Of a DNA stretch of 64,000 bases, positions 9,556 through 18,225 are shown piece by piece. The stretch's first letter is position 1, and each line of letters opens with the position of its first letter. The position numbers were made by a program, and so were the translations under genes. The notes under the pieces are model-generated. The model searched no databases. It was not told the DNA's origin and saw only the letters and a list, made by a program, of their open reading frames with translations. Source of the DNA: Pseudanabaena mucicola str. Chao 1806 (GTDB lineage Bacteria; Cyanobacteriota; Cyanobacteriia; Pseudanabaenales; Pseudanabaenaceae); the NCBI RefSeq assembly GCF_030323025.1, contig NZ_CP097329.1, forward strand, positions 4,326,001-4,390,000, in the 5' to 3' direction.

Positions 9556-10722
9556 TTAAAACCCGCGTAAATCTTGTGGTAAAAAAGTGCGATCACTTGG
9601 CAACATCGCCACAGGTTCTGTCAGCATGAACTCTCCCTTGATAATCCAATCCTTGAGAATCTTTGCCGACTCTTCCGATAGATGCAAACTCGCAAGTGGA
9701 GCAGTGCGAACCGTCGTACCAGCGATCGGGATTTTGCCAGACTTCAGTTCCGCATAGGAAACAGAACCAAAGATCGGGCGGACTCTGCGGGGAATCGAGA
9801 AATCAATTACAGGGGCTACCAATTGTTCATCTAGTACAGCCGCTTTCGCAACCACTTCTTCGTTAATGACAGGTAAAGGCACAGCAACTCCCATCATCAG
9901 CGACGCGCCATAGTTACGGAAATAGCAGCCCCGCACCCATTCTGGAGTCATTTGCTTAGCATCACCGATTAGCGCCAGAGTCGCCGCAGGACCAATGGGA
10001 GTACGATTTTCTAAACGCTTTTGTAATGGGAAATGTTGAGTTCCTTCCCATGCCACATAGCCAATACCACCACCCATAAAAATACGTGTACCAATCCCAA
10101 TCAATTGCAAATCAGGATCATTCCATAGTGGCGAAATTGCTCCTGGATTAGAATAGACGGCATTGCCTAATCGTGGCTGAAGAGGTCCTAAATAGGTATA
10201 TAGAGTTTCTTCGCCTCCATTGACACCAACAATAAAGTTTTGATAGAGATTGCGAGGATTAAACAGATAGAACTGATTGATCGAATCCTTCGTAATAGTC
10301 GTCTCAAAATTAGCGCGAGGATAGCAATCGTTAGGATGTCCGATCGCTTTAAAATTAACGGTTTTCCCTGCAATTAAATCTGCAATTACATGACCACCAC
10401 CACGATTTTGGACACCTTCATCACTAGCCTCTGGTTCTTGAGTCGCGCCTAAATAAATATCAACGGCTCCAAATCCTGCATAGGCAGGTACGCTATCTAA
10501 CCAACAAGAGCGAATCTTGATCGGTGGATCAGTATGTCCTAAATTGATAATTGCCCCCGAGGATTCCATTGGCTCAAATGTACCTGTCACGATCACATCT
10601 ACTTTTTTGGTTGCCTGTGTAACCCCAATCTCCGCAACGAGGGATTTAAGTTCAGTTGCCGTGAGGACTCTAGCCTTACCAGCTTTAATTTTGTCATTAA
10701 TATCGGCGATCGTCTGGGGCAT
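9556..10722 (-). CDS. Homocysteine biosynthesis family protein (HcyBio, DUF39)
   Basis: Member of the DUF39/HcyBio family, implicated in methanogens in making homocysteine from aspartate semialdehyde and sulfide. The 388 residues cover the family's core from MPQTIADINDKIKAG onward. Visible are the Cys in KIRSCWLDSVPAY, the glycine-rich NRGGGHVIADLIAG and a second Cys region WVRGCYFRNYG. The archaeal enzymes often carry additional CBS or ferredoxin domains; this one has neither. It lies about 960 bp from metK and may belong to the same methionine/SAM metabolism, but they are on opposite strands. Family identification is confident; the reaction in cyanobacteria is inferred. Confidence 0.85.
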   Translation of the reverse strand: MPQTIADINDKIKAGKARVLTATELKSLVAEIGVTQATKKVDVIVTGTFEPMESSGAIINLGHTDPPIKIRSCWLDSVPAYAGFGAVDIYLGATQEPEASDEGVQNRGGGHVIADLIAGKTVNFKAIGHPNDCYPRANFETTITKDSINQFYLFNPRNLYQNFIVGVNGGEETLYTYLGPLQPRLGNAVYSNPGAISPLWNDPDLQLIGIGTRIFMGGGIGYVAWEGTQHFPLQKRLENRTPIGPAATLALIGDAKQMTPEWVRGCYFRNYGASLMMGVAVPLPVINEEVVAKAAVLDEQLVAPVIDFSIPRRVRPIFGSVSYAELKSGKIPIAGTTVRTAPLASLHLSEESAKILKDWIIKGEFMLTEPVAMLPSDRTFLPQDLRGF

Positions 10723-10810
10723 AGGACTTTGCTGAATTGAAATTATTCTAGAGATATAGCGCTTTAGAATTGAACTAATAATGAAAATTTGGAGCGAAAA
10801 TTCTCATTAT

Positions 10811-11311
10811 TTAAAATGTCGGTAGTGACCAACCTTTATTAGACAATGTACCTGCATGGATGCGATCTAATGCTCTCTTCCCACCCCAGCGGTCTACAAT
10901 CTTATCATCATATTCATCAGCTATTTCCATCACCGCCTTTACGGAAACTTCCAACTCTTTGATATTGCAAGTTGAACCAATAATAGAATGTTCAAAGAGA
11001 ATTTCGTTGTCAGGTGAAATTCCAAAAGCACCAAAAATCATCTTGGCATTTTCTTCTAATAAATATCGCATCAGGTCAGGCTTTAATTCAGACCCAACTA
11101 CTACATACGATCGCGTATTAATTACCGCATCATTTTCATCCCAAGGAAAAACTAATATTTCTACTAATGCTGATCCGACAAAAATACCTAATCCAGGAAA
11201 ATCTTGGCGAGCACAGGGATATTTGCCAAAAATCTCTTGAATCCACGTTACTAATTTTTCATAGCAGGCTTCTTGAGCGCTAGTTTGAAATTTCAAGTTA
11301 TTTGTCTCCAT
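10811..11311 (-). CDS. YbjN / secretion-chaperone-like protein
   Basis: I place the start at the ATG giving METNNLKFQTSAQE (11311). An upstream ATG at 11395 would add a hydrophobic 28-residue leader out of keeping with a cytosolic fold. The sequence resembles the YbjN group, which has a type III secretion chaperone-like fold: an amphipathic N-terminal helix (EACYEKLVTWIQEIF), beta strands such as FVGSALVEILVFPW and SYVVVGSELKP, then the helix LMRYLLEENAKMIFGAFGI. The tail is helical and ends ALDRIHAGTLSNKGW. Role unknown; relatives are thought to bind peptides or other proteins. No operon partner is evident. Confidence 0.65.
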   Translation of the reverse strand: METNNLKFQTSAQEACYEKLVTWIQEIFGKYPCARQDFPGLGIFVGSALVEILVFPWDENDAVINTRSYVVVGSELKPDLMRYLLEENAKMIFGAFGISPDNEILFEHSIIGSTCNIKELEVSVKAVMEIADEYDDKIVDRWGGKRALDRIHAGTLSNKGWSLPTF

Positions 11312-11511
11312 AGGTTTTGCAAACTGGGTAACTTTGGCAATCAGCGTGATTACTAGGCTAATCAGACTATAACCATAGGCAGTCACATTTTCCAAGCCTT
11401 ACTTGAATATTTTCCAAGAATAAAGAAGCTAAGCTAGTTCTGAGTATCATCTTCTTTTTCGCGGTTGATCGGCGGCAATTAAACCAGTAATTAAGCAATA
11501 ATGCCTTGTAC

Positions 11512-11600
11512 TATAGCAATCCTAAATGGTTTGTGGAAGTGCACCCCGAAAGGGAGTGCTTCCACAAACCCAAAAATCTATAAATGATTTAGGACTACTA
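11512..11600. repeat. Inverted-repeat element (family D, copy 1)
   Basis: Starts TATAGCAATCCTAAATGG and ends ATGATTTAGGACTACTA, with an inner hairpin GTGGAAGTGC / GTGCTTCCAC around CCCGAAAGGG. A second copy is at 38172-38264. It lies within 90 bp upstream of the metK ribosome-binding site, so the metK promoter may lie in or next to it. Confidence 0.75.
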
Positions 11601-11684
11601 GATTTAGGACTACTATATGATGGGTAAATCTTAAGAGATACACAAATTTGCCTTACACTTCTTATCATTTAGGAGGAAACATAG

Positions 11685-12923
11685 TTGGCTAGTCGCTTCT
11701 TATTTACATCTGAATCAGTTACGGAAGGACATCCTGATAAAATTTGCGATCAGATTTCCGATACTATTCTTGATACCTTGTTGGCTCAAGATCCGCGATC
11801 GCGTGTCGCTGCCGAGGTTGTAGTAAACACTGGTCTGGTCTTGATCACAGGGGAAATTACAACCAAAGCGCATGTCAATTACGTCGATATTGCCCGTAAA
11901 AAAATTGCCGAAATTGGTTATACTAATGCTGATAATGGTTTCTCGGCAAATAGCTGTGCGGTGATCGTCGCCCTTGATGAACAGTCACCAGATATTGCTC
12001 AGGGTGTGAACGTTGCCCTCGAAGCCCGCACTGGTGAAGAGGAAGATGCGGCTCTCGAAGCAGTCGGAGCAGGTGACCAAGGGATTATGTTTGGGTTTGC
12101 CTGTGACGAAACTCCTGAATTTATGCCCATGCCGATCGCGATCGCCCATCGCCTCGCCCGTCAGCTATCGGTTGTCCGAAAAAATGGCAAGTTACCCTAT
12201 TTACGTCCCGATGGCAAAACCCAAGTTACTGTAGTTTACGAAGGTGATAAGCCCGTTGAAATCGACACCATCCTCATTTCGACCCAGCATGATGCAGCGA
12301 TCGATGACATTACTGACGAAACAAAAGTACAGGAAAAAATCAAGGCGGATCTATGGACTCATGTAGTCTTGCCTAGCTTTGCCGATACTTCCGTGAAACC
12401 TAATGACCAAACTCGCTATCTGGTTAATCCCACAGGCAAATTTGTGATTGGTGGACCTCAGGGTGATTCTGGACTGACTGGACGCAAAATTATTGTCGAT
12501 ACCTACGGCGGCTATGCCCGTCATGGTGGTGGTGCTTTCTCTGGTAAAGATCCTACCAAGGTTGATCGCAGTGCAGCCTACGCAGCACGTCATGCAGCTA
12601 AAAACATTGTGGCGGCTGGTTTGGCTAGCAAATGTGAACTACAACTAAGTTATGCGATCGGTGTTGCACGTCCTACCAGTTTGCACATCGATACCTTTGG
12701 CACAGGTAAAGTTGATGAAGAAACTCTATTGCGTCTAGTCAAGGACAATTTCGATTTGCGTCCTGCGGCAATCATCAAGAATTTTGATTTGCAAAATCTA
12801 TCCAGCACTAGAGGTGGTCGTTTCTATCAAAATGTCGCTGCCTATGGTCACTTAGGTCGCAACGATCTCGATCTTCCTTGGGAACGCTTAGACAAAGTAG
12901 AAATTTTGAAAAAGAACGCTTAA
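11685..12923 (+). CDS. metK: S-adenosylmethionine synthase
   Basis: Makes SAM from methionine and ATP in the cytosol. All MetK signatures are present: [12 protein letters not shown] near the start, the hexapeptide GAGDQG, and the glycine-rich [19 protein letters not shown]. At 412 residues it has normal bacterial length (about 384-420). The start is an unusual TTG, chosen because a perfect AGGAGG at 11671-11676 lies 8 bp upstream and because [18 protein letters not shown] is the expected N terminus. No SAM riboswitch-like structure could be recognised in the leader, which carries a family D repeat instead. Confidence 0.98.
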   Translation: MASRFLFTSESVTEGHPDKICDQISDTILDTLLAQDPRSRVAAEVVVNTGLVLITGEITTKAHVNYVDIARKKIAEIGYTNADNGFSANSCAVIVALDEQSPDIAQGVNVALEARTGEEEDAALEAVGAGDQGIMFGFACDETPEFMPMPIAIAHRLARQLSVVRKNGKLPYLRPDGKTQVTVVYEGDKPVEIDTILISTQHDAAIDDITDETKVQEKIKADLWTHVVLPSFADTSVKPNDQTRYLVNPTGKFVIGGPQGDSGLTGRKIIVDTYGGYARHGGGAFSGKDPTKVDRSAAYAARHAAKNIVAAGLASKCELQLSYAIGVARPTSLHIDTFGTGKVDEETLLRLVKDNFDLRPAAIIKNFDLQNLSSTRGGRFYQNVAAYGHLGRNDLDLPWERLDKVEILKKNA

Positions 12924-13024
12924 TAAGTAGCTAGACATAAGTAAATAAAAACCGAGAGTTTTATTTCACCCGCGTAGCGGGCGAAATAAAACTCTGGTTT
13001 GGGTTTTAATTAAGTTGAGCTTAA
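12924..13024. repeat. Inverted-repeat element (family A, copy 2)
   Basis: Same arms as family A copy 1 (TAAGTAGCTAGACATAAG and TTTTAATTAAGTTGAGCTTA), with the inner hairpin ATTTCACCCGC / GCGGGCGAAAT. It begins next to the metK stop codon, so metK transcripts would end in or run through it. Confidence 0.8.
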
Positions 13025-13069
13025 TAATAGGAAGGCTCGCTTAGCGAGCCTTCCTATTATTAAGCTTAG
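13020..13069. repeat. Perfect palindrome downstream of metK
   Basis: CTTAATAATAGGAAGGCTCG and its inverse flank a TTAG loop, giving a stem of about 23 bp. It could end transcription from metK, or from the minus-strand peptidase gene downstream. The rest of the gap to 13294 shows nothing coding. Confidence 0.6.
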
Positions 13070-13294
13070 ATATTGCCAAATTTATGCTCATTAACACTCT
13101 AAACGTTAGCGATCGCTTATAAATTCTTTTGCAAGAACTAAAATCACAATTGCAAGAGCTTTAGAGCGTGTTTGAGAAGTTAAGCAAGGCATTTGAGAAG
13201 AATATAAAGCAACCTCAAATAATCTTGCTACGTTTATTGCGTTTGTTGCAGAGCAAAGATTAGCATAACCAACGCAATAAACGAAATGATGATT

Positions 13295-13951
13295 CTATTT
13301 TTGGTTATGGTTAATTCTTGCCGCACCACGTAATTGGCGGGAATACCATTGGGAAACTGGATCTGATCCTGAGAGTTCGCTGATAGCAATACCATTATGT
13401 CCATGTTCTTTGCCAGAGCTATGAATATAGGCACGATCGCCAATATATATGCCTACATGAGTCGCCTTAATGGGTGTGCCAAAGAAAATCAAATCACCGA
13501 TTTTTAATTTATCTAGAGAGATGGGTTCACCAAAAGCTTCCTGTTGATAGGCATCGCGGGGAATCAAAATGCCAACTGAGGCAAAGGCAGCTTGCATTAG
13601 TCCAGAACAGTCATAATTTGGTGCAACCGTCCCACCCCAGAGATATTCATTTGGTGTTGCCATTGCTTGTTGAATAAAAGCAATGACTTGCGGCAAGCGA
13701 TCGCCTATTTCATTCACACTTAATGCTGGTGGTAAATGATCAATAAAACTTTGATGATCGCTTAGTTCTAATTTTGTGAAATCTTGGCAATCAAGCACCC
13801 CCTCATAATCATCTTCGAGTAGCTGGATTTTTAGAAAATTTGGCTCAGCCTCTAATACCCGTAAATATCGACCCTTAGCCATTTGGGTCGCAAGACGCTC
13901 AAGGGCTGGAGAGTCGTAAATATTAATGTCAGCCAAGCTACGGTAAATCAT
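13295..13951 (-). CDS. NlpC/P60 family cell-wall endopeptidase
   Basis: Cysteine peptidase (C40) that cleaves the gamma-D-Glu to diamino-acid bond of peptidoglycan stem peptides. The order is a bacterial SH3-like domain (residues about 1-75) and then the NlpC/P60 domain (about 85-213). The catalytic Cys115 lies in NYDCSGLMQAAF, His165 in THVGIYIG, and the third polar residue His177 in YIHSSG. This two-domain layout matches the structurally known cyanobacterial enzymes from Anabaena and Nostoc. No signal peptide is visible, as in those proteins. Start ATG at 13951 gives the expected N terminus IYRSLADINIYDSP. It stands alone and is divergent from the sigma-like gene. Confidence 0.92.
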   Translation of the reverse strand: MIYRSLADINIYDSPALERLATQMAKGRYLRVLEAEPNFLKIQLLEDDYEGVLDCQDFTKLELSDHQSFIDHLPPALSVNEIGDRLPQVIAFIQQAMATPNEYLWGGTVAPNYDCSGLMQAAFASVGILIPRDAYQQEAFGEPISLDKLKIGDLIFFGTPIKATHVGIYIGDRAYIHSSGKEHGHNGIAISELSGSDPVSQWYSRQLRGAARINHNQK

Positions 13952-14091
13952 AAAGCCTACTTTCCAAAGCGAGATGCAAAGATTATCTCCTCTGCAATTA
14001 TTTAGTACGAAGAACAGGTTGCATTATCATACTTTGCTGCTAGTATGTGTGCATCAAAAATGAAAACCTATAAAGTGAGCTAGCAATAGCC

Positions 14092-14718
14092 GTGACCGTG
14101 CAGCTTCCCCCCCTTCCCGAAATTCATCACCCTAAGATTCAAGCGCTTTTCCAGAAAAGCGATCGCGAACTCGTGACACTATTTCAAAGGTATCCTGAAG
14201 AGGGTCAATATTTTGCGGCGATTTTTTGCCGCTATGGACAGGTACTGTATACCTTGATTAGCACGGCAACGCGATCGCCAGTGCAGTCAGACTATTTATT
14301 TGTCAAAACTTGGGAATATATCTACCATGAAATGCGAGTGTTAGATTTACGGGTGACAACGCCGCGCCTATCCTTGCAAAGTTGGCTAATCAATATTGCG
14401 GCGATGATGATTAATCGGGCTGAAGTCCCCCCCGTTGAAGAAATTCAATATTCCCTCAAAGATACCCCACCTGTATTTTGGTGCTACCTTAATCAAGCCC
14501 TAAATCAAATGGCAGGCAACTTGCGTCTGGTACTATTGTTATCTCAAACTTTTCAATGGAGCCATACCCGCATCGCCGCCTATTTACATGCTGAGGGCGA
14601 AAGCATCTCTGCTAGCGATGTAAAACAGCTTCTGGTCAGAGCCTATCAAGCTCTAGAAGATGCGCTTCCAGAAGATATCAGAGACATTTACCTAGCTCAA
14701 CCCGCTGTTACTGCCTGA
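14092..14718 (+). CDS. Sigma-70-like (ECF-type) factor
   Basis: A 208-residue protein with the layout of a small sigma factor: a region 2-like helical block (about 23-95: YFAAIFCRYGQVLYTLI, KTWEYIYHEMR), a linker and a region 4-like helix-turn-helix (about 130-195: LVLLLSQTFQWSHTRIAAYL, then SASDVKQLLVRAYQAL). The match to sigma consensus is weak in the -10-binding helix, so it may be a divergent or degenerate sigma factor. The start is GTG at 14092. The next gene, 11 bp downstream, encodes a single-pass membrane protein whose N-terminal 245 residues would be cytosolic. That is a plausible place for an anti-sigma function, although no anti-sigma motif is seen. Confidence 0.6.
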   Translation: MTVQLPPLPEIHHPKIQALFQKSDRELVTLFQRYPEEGQYFAAIFCRYGQVLYTLISTATRSPVQSDYLFVKTWEYIYHEMRVLDLRVTTPRLSLQSWLINIAAMMINRAEVPPVEEIQYSLKDTPPVFWCYLNQALNQMAGNLRLVLLLSQTFQWSHTRIAAYLHAEGESISASDVKQLLVRAYQALEDALPEDIRDIYLAQPAVTA

Positions 14719-14729
14719 GGTAAAGAATT

Positions 14730-16316
14730 ATGCAAACATTGAGTCCTACCATCTCCCCAATCATCTCGCCCACAATTTCTCAAACAAACCCAAGGGTCAC
14801 TGACACAGAGACTGATTTTTTACCTGCGATCGCTCAATCATCAGTCTTGCAAACAGCGTTGACTGGTTTGGATGCGAGCCTCAATGATGAGCTGGATCGC
14901 TACTGCCATTGGCAAGAGCATGGTCAAACCATTTCCTATCTCAATCCTTTTAGACCTCGCGCTGTATCTACTCAATCCATTTGGACATCACCCAGTTTGT
15001 CAGAAGCATTGTTGCCTCTCACGCCTCCTGTGGAATTTAATGGAGATCGTCGCAAGTTACAAATGCCTGTAATACCGCCAATGGGGGCAAATGCTGTTAC
15101 GGCTGACTCGATCAATATTGCCAATGCCGAATTACATCTATACAGAGGACTAGATCTCGATAGTCCAGATATCCCTAGTGACCCTAGTCATAGTGATATC
15201 AATGCAGATTTAGAAAGAGCAGTTGCCTACGCGCAAAGTTTGCATGGTTATGGTGACGTATCAATGTACATAAATTCACCAAATGCGGCCCCCAATATTA
15301 AGCCAACGATGGCTCAGATTCCTGCGCCTGATGATGACGAAATCTTGCAAAGTTTTGCTAACGATTACACCAATAACTACGCAGAGCATTATCCAGATCC
15401 ATTTAATCGAGAAAATGCAAATCCTGCTCCGCCTGCTGAAAAGAACGCCCTCCGTAGTTTGATGAATCCTGTGGGGATTATTTCGCTTCTATTACTTCTC
15501 TGCTCTAGTGCGGCAATAGGTTACTTAATGGTCGATCCTTCGGGTGTGATGAAGTTATTTAAACCAGAACAAAAAAATAAGGCTTCCCAAAACAACAATG
15601 ATGATTTGGGCAAGGAGATTAGCTTACAAAATCAGCAGAAATCTAATGACTTGTCCTTTGCACCTTATGCTGGGGATAAAACTCAAGTTAATTTCGATAG
15701 CATTGCTAAAAATAGTAAAGCGATCACTAATCCTACTTTCGTCAATAAGAACCAAAATAGTACATTAACCAAAAATTCATCTGTTTTTACTCCCAATAGT
15801 GCCTTTGTCCCAAGTGCGTCATTACGGACAGTACCATCGATGTCTTTACCTTCTACGTCCGTTGCCCCACTGCCACCTGCATTAGCACCGTTGGAGAGGA
15901 GTTATACACCTACACCTGCGCCTAGGAAAGAACCTGTAACCACTCGTTCTTACAGTGAGCCTGCCCCTAGTCGTACAAGTAGCTCTAGCTCTCCCTCTAC
16001 ACCCAAGCCATCACAGAATGTTTCGGCAATGCCCACAACGCCTGCCCCAGTTCCTGAATATGTTGCACCTCGTAGTAACACGGCTGTGAAATATGCAGCC
16101 CCTATCTCATCTGCCCCTACAACTCCACCAGCACAAAGTAGCTATCGAGTTGTTGTTGAAAATAGCTATGCAGCTAGCGCTCAACAGATCGAACGTGAGG
16201 CCTATGTAAGACCCAGTGATGGTCAAGTACAAGTTGGCTCATATCGAGATCCAAACGCGGCTCAACAAAGGATCGAGCAATTGCGTCGTCAGGGGATTCC
16301 TGCCAGAATTGAGTAG
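14730..16316 (+). CDS. Single-pass membrane protein with C-terminal SPOR-like domain
   Basis: A 528-residue protein of unknown role. Residues 1-245 are acidic and polar; a single membrane segment follows (about 247-268, NPVGIISLLLLLCSSAAIGY). After it comes a long, low-complexity Ser/Thr/Pro-rich linker (about 280-485). The last 35 residues (VQVGSYRDPNAAQQRIEQL, GIPARIE) look like the final two-thirds of a SPOR peptidoglycan-binding repeat. The expected topology is cytosolic N terminus, envelope-facing linker and a wall-binding tip. It follows the sigma-like gene by 11 bp and is probably co-transcribed, so the pair may sense the cell wall. That is inference from order only. Confidence 0.75.
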   Translation: MQTLSPTISPIISPTISQTNPRVTDTETDFLPAIAQSSVLQTALTGLDASLNDELDRYCHWQEHGQTISYLNPFRPRAVSTQSIWTSPSLSEALLPLTPPVEFNGDRRKLQMPVIPPMGANAVTADSINIANAELHLYRGLDLDSPDIPSDPSHSDINADLERAVAYAQSLHGYGDVSMYINSPNAAPNIKPTMAQIPAPDDDEILQSFANDYTNNYAEHYPDPFNRENANPAPPAEKNALRSLMNPVGIISLLLLLCSSAAIGYLMVDPSGVMKLFKPEQKNKASQNNNDDLGKEISLQNQQKSNDLSFAPYAGDKTQVNFDSIAKNSKAITNPTFVNKNQNSTLTKNSSVFTPNSAFVPSASLRTVPSMSLPSTSVAPLPPALAPLERSYTPTPAPRKEPVTTRSYSEPAPSRTSSSSSPSTPKPSQNVSAMPTTPAPVPEYVAPRSNTAVKYAAPISSAPTTPPAQSSYRVVVENSYAASAQQIEREAYVRPSDGQVQVGSYRDPNAAQQRIEQLRRQGIPARIE

Positions 16317-16407
16317 CAAATAGTGATTTTGGGGGGCGAAGCTACTAAAAATAAAATAGTAGTAGCAGTCTCTCACTTTTGAAATTAGTTTCACGCTGTG
16401 AAAATAT

Positions 16408-16758
16408 ATGCAATTTCTTACTGATGCGATCGCATGTGGTCTATTGGCAGGGCTAACTTGGCTAGGCTTGGTCTGGATGTCACCAGATCGCCCCATTGAG
16501 TCGGGCAAGGCATGGGTACAGGGTATCAGTGTTGTTGCGTTCGCTAATATCTTGATTTGGCTTGCCTTAGCTATTCTCAATTTACGATTGATTCCCCTCT
16601 GGGCAATCGCCTTTTTAATCGTAAATGTGGCGATCGCCCGTTTAGTATTTCCCCTTTGCGATGGCATCAAGATTCCCAACATTTGGGCGTTGGTAATTCA
16701 TCCGATTGTGATCACAGGGATGAGTGTATTGCTAGGTGGCGCAGTCGGTTTTTTATAA
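16408..16758 (+). CDS. Small hydrophobic membrane protein, unknown
   Basis: A 116-residue protein with four hydrophobic segments (starting near residues 5, 40, 64 and 93) separated by very short loops; the only polar stretch is SPDRPIESGKAW. I do not recognise a family. The start ATG at 16408 lies 91 bp after the SPOR-protein stop, so co-transcription is possible. The gene runs into a palindrome (family E) and a hairpin that separate it from the convergent gene at 16884. Confidence 0.65.
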   Translation: MQFLTDAIACGLLAGLTWLGLVWMSPDRPIESGKAWVQGISVVAFANILIWLALAILNLRLIPLWAIAFLIVNVAIARLVFPLCDGIKIPNIWALVIHPIVITGMSVLLGGAVGFL

Positions 16759-16773
16759 ACCTCGTTAAAATGG

Positions 16774-16838
16774 TAGTCATGGAATGTAATTGTGTTGCGG
16801 TCACTTCGTGACCGCAACACAATTGCATTCCATGACTA
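16774..16838. repeat. Palindromic repeat (family E, copy 2)
   Basis: Nearly perfect 65-bp palindrome: TAGTCATGGAATGTAATTGT at the left and its inverse at the right, closing on GGTCACTTCGTGACC. It lies just after the stop of the upstream membrane-protein gene. Confidence 0.75.
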
Positions 16839-16845
16839 CTGTTAA

Positions 16846-16882
16846 AATAATGGCGACACTTCGTGCCGCCATTATTTTGTTT
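16846..16882. terminator. Probable bidirectional terminator between convergent genes
   Basis: Hairpin AAATAATGGCG / CGCCATTATTT with an ACACTTCGTGC loop, followed by TTGTTTTTT on the plus strand and by A/T-rich sequence on the other. It sits exactly between the ends of the converging genes at 16408-16758 and 16884-17117. Confidence 0.65.
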
Positions 16883-16883
16883 T

Positions 16884-17117
16884 TTAGGAAGCACGAATTG
16901 AAAAATTTAAGAATATTAGCATAATGCCAAAGGCTAGCATTCCCACAGCAAAAACTGACAATGCATTGGTGATTTGCTCAGAAAATTGCATTACTTCTGC
17001 GGCAATTACTTCTGGAGTTTTGTAGCGATCGGCCCACCAGAAATAACTGAGCATAAATGCTACTCCTAAAAATAGGATCATAAATAGCGTGAAACCAATC
17101 AAAGGGGTATACACCAT
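16884..17117 (-). CDS. Small two-segment membrane protein, unknown
   Basis: A 77-residue protein with a membrane segment at about residues 4-27 (PLIGFTLFMILFLGVAFML), a short polar loop (ADRYKTPEVIAAEVMQF) and a second segment at about 51-72. No family is recognised. ATG at 17117 has a purine-rich AGGAGGTTGAGG upstream, a strong ribosome-binding site that supports this as a real small gene. Confidence 0.65.
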   Translation of the reverse strand: MVYTPLIGFTLFMILFLGVAFMLSYFWWADRYKTPEVIAAEVMQFSEQITNALSVFAVGMLAFGIMLIFLNFSIRAS

Positions 17118-17323
17118 ATATCCTCAACCTCCTCTATGTAGTTAGAAAATTAAAAAACGATGATGTCGTTTCTTAATTGGTACTTAGTCTAGACAAGACA
17201 TCATTTGATTTAGTAGCGATCACTACTAGTCTAACTAATTACTATTATCATGCTTTAGTCAATCTTTGAGGCTGAGCCAGCTACAGAAAATTATTAAGTT
17301 CAATTACAATTGGAATATTAACC

Positions 17324-17647
17324 TTAGAAAATCTTTTGTACTCGCCTAACAAGATTGCTTGCAGTTTTGTTATCAGGTTCTGCAACCGCAAAGAAAACAA
17401 TTCCTTTTGTGGCTTCACAGCGTACAGACACGCTATAAGAACCATTTACACCAAATGCTCCACTGCGTAGGGGCTCAAAGTTTTTATCAAATCCAGCCTC
17501 TTTGACAACTTCTTCAGATCTACTAATGCAAGTATCTTGACTCATTGAAATATACTTGACATGATTAAAAATTATCGGATATTGGGCTACAGACATTGTA
17601 GGGAAAGCAAAAACACTCAGAATCGGTAATAGTTGTAGATATTTCAT
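17324..17647 (-). CDS. Small secreted protein, unknown
   Basis: A 107-residue protein with a clear Sec signal peptide (MKYLQLLPILSVFAFPTMSVA) and likely cleavage after SVA. The mature part of about 86 residues has two Cys (in SQDTCISRSEEVV and SVRCEATKG) that could form a disulfide, and alternating beta-like and helical stretches ending ASNLVRRVQKIF. I do not recognise a family with certainty. It stands alone; its upstream side holds a strong hairpin built on CAAAACCTGTGACGC at 17679-17715. Confidence 0.65.
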   Translation of the reverse strand: MKYLQLLPILSVFAFPTMSVAQYPIIFNHVKYISMSQDTCISRSEEVVKEAGFDKNFEPLRSGAFGVNGSYSVSVRCEATKGIVFFAVAEPDNKTASNLVRRVQKIF

Positions 17648-18225
17648 AAATAGTTAGGTTTAATAAAATATAAAAGCTCAAAACCTGTGACGCGCATCGT
17701 GCGTCACAGGTTTTGGCTCTATTTTTTAATTATGCCCAGCTACTTAGTTATACAGACAAAAAATTAATCTAATTTCAACTTACAGATAGTTCAAATAAAA
17801 ACTATAGCTTGGACTTTACTCAGCTAGCTTACATCGAGCGCTGAGCGAAGTTGAAGCCCATCCTTACCATAACCTTTTTAGGACTACCAATACGCATACA
17901 GCGCTTTGCGCTTACTTAAAACCCAGAAATATTTTTGAGAGTAGCGCGATGCGACGCTCTCAAAAAATATTTCTGTACTCCTCAAAGCCTCAACAGGCTG
18001 TAGTGCTTTTCAAGCAAAGAGTTATAGCTGTCGCCAAGTGTATCAGGACATAAAACCCAAAAGAGAGTTGCGGCGCTTTGCGCCGCAACTCTCTTTTGGG
18101 TTTTGATTTTGCCCTAACATGACTGACGACAGCTATATAAAGGTTTATTTTCCACCGAAGACGGGAAAACAAACCCTTAGAACCCTATAAAAAAGAGGTT
18201 TAAGTCTTCTATTGAAGTGTCGAAA
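17648..18225. other. 578-bp gene-free stretch with several hairpin elements
   Basis: Contains a hairpin at 17679-17715, a family C two-module repeat at about 17783-17960, and a further MITE-like element at about 18023-18137. The last has terminal arms TATAGCTGTCG / CGACAGCTATA and a perfect inner stem AACCCAAAAGAGAGTTGCGG at 18052-18104. Nothing here looks coding; open frames are products of the palindromes. Confidence 0.6.

Noticed and set aside
11396-11684. SAM riboswitch upstream of metK
   Set aside because: No conserved SAM-aptamer pattern could be found; the leader holds a family D repeat.
13234-13443. 69-residue minus-strand frame at the 3' end of the NlpC/P60 gene
   Set aside because: Mostly a shadow of the peptidase gene in another frame.
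17990-18172. 60-residue frame
   Set aside because: Product of a palindromic MITE-like element at 18023-18137.
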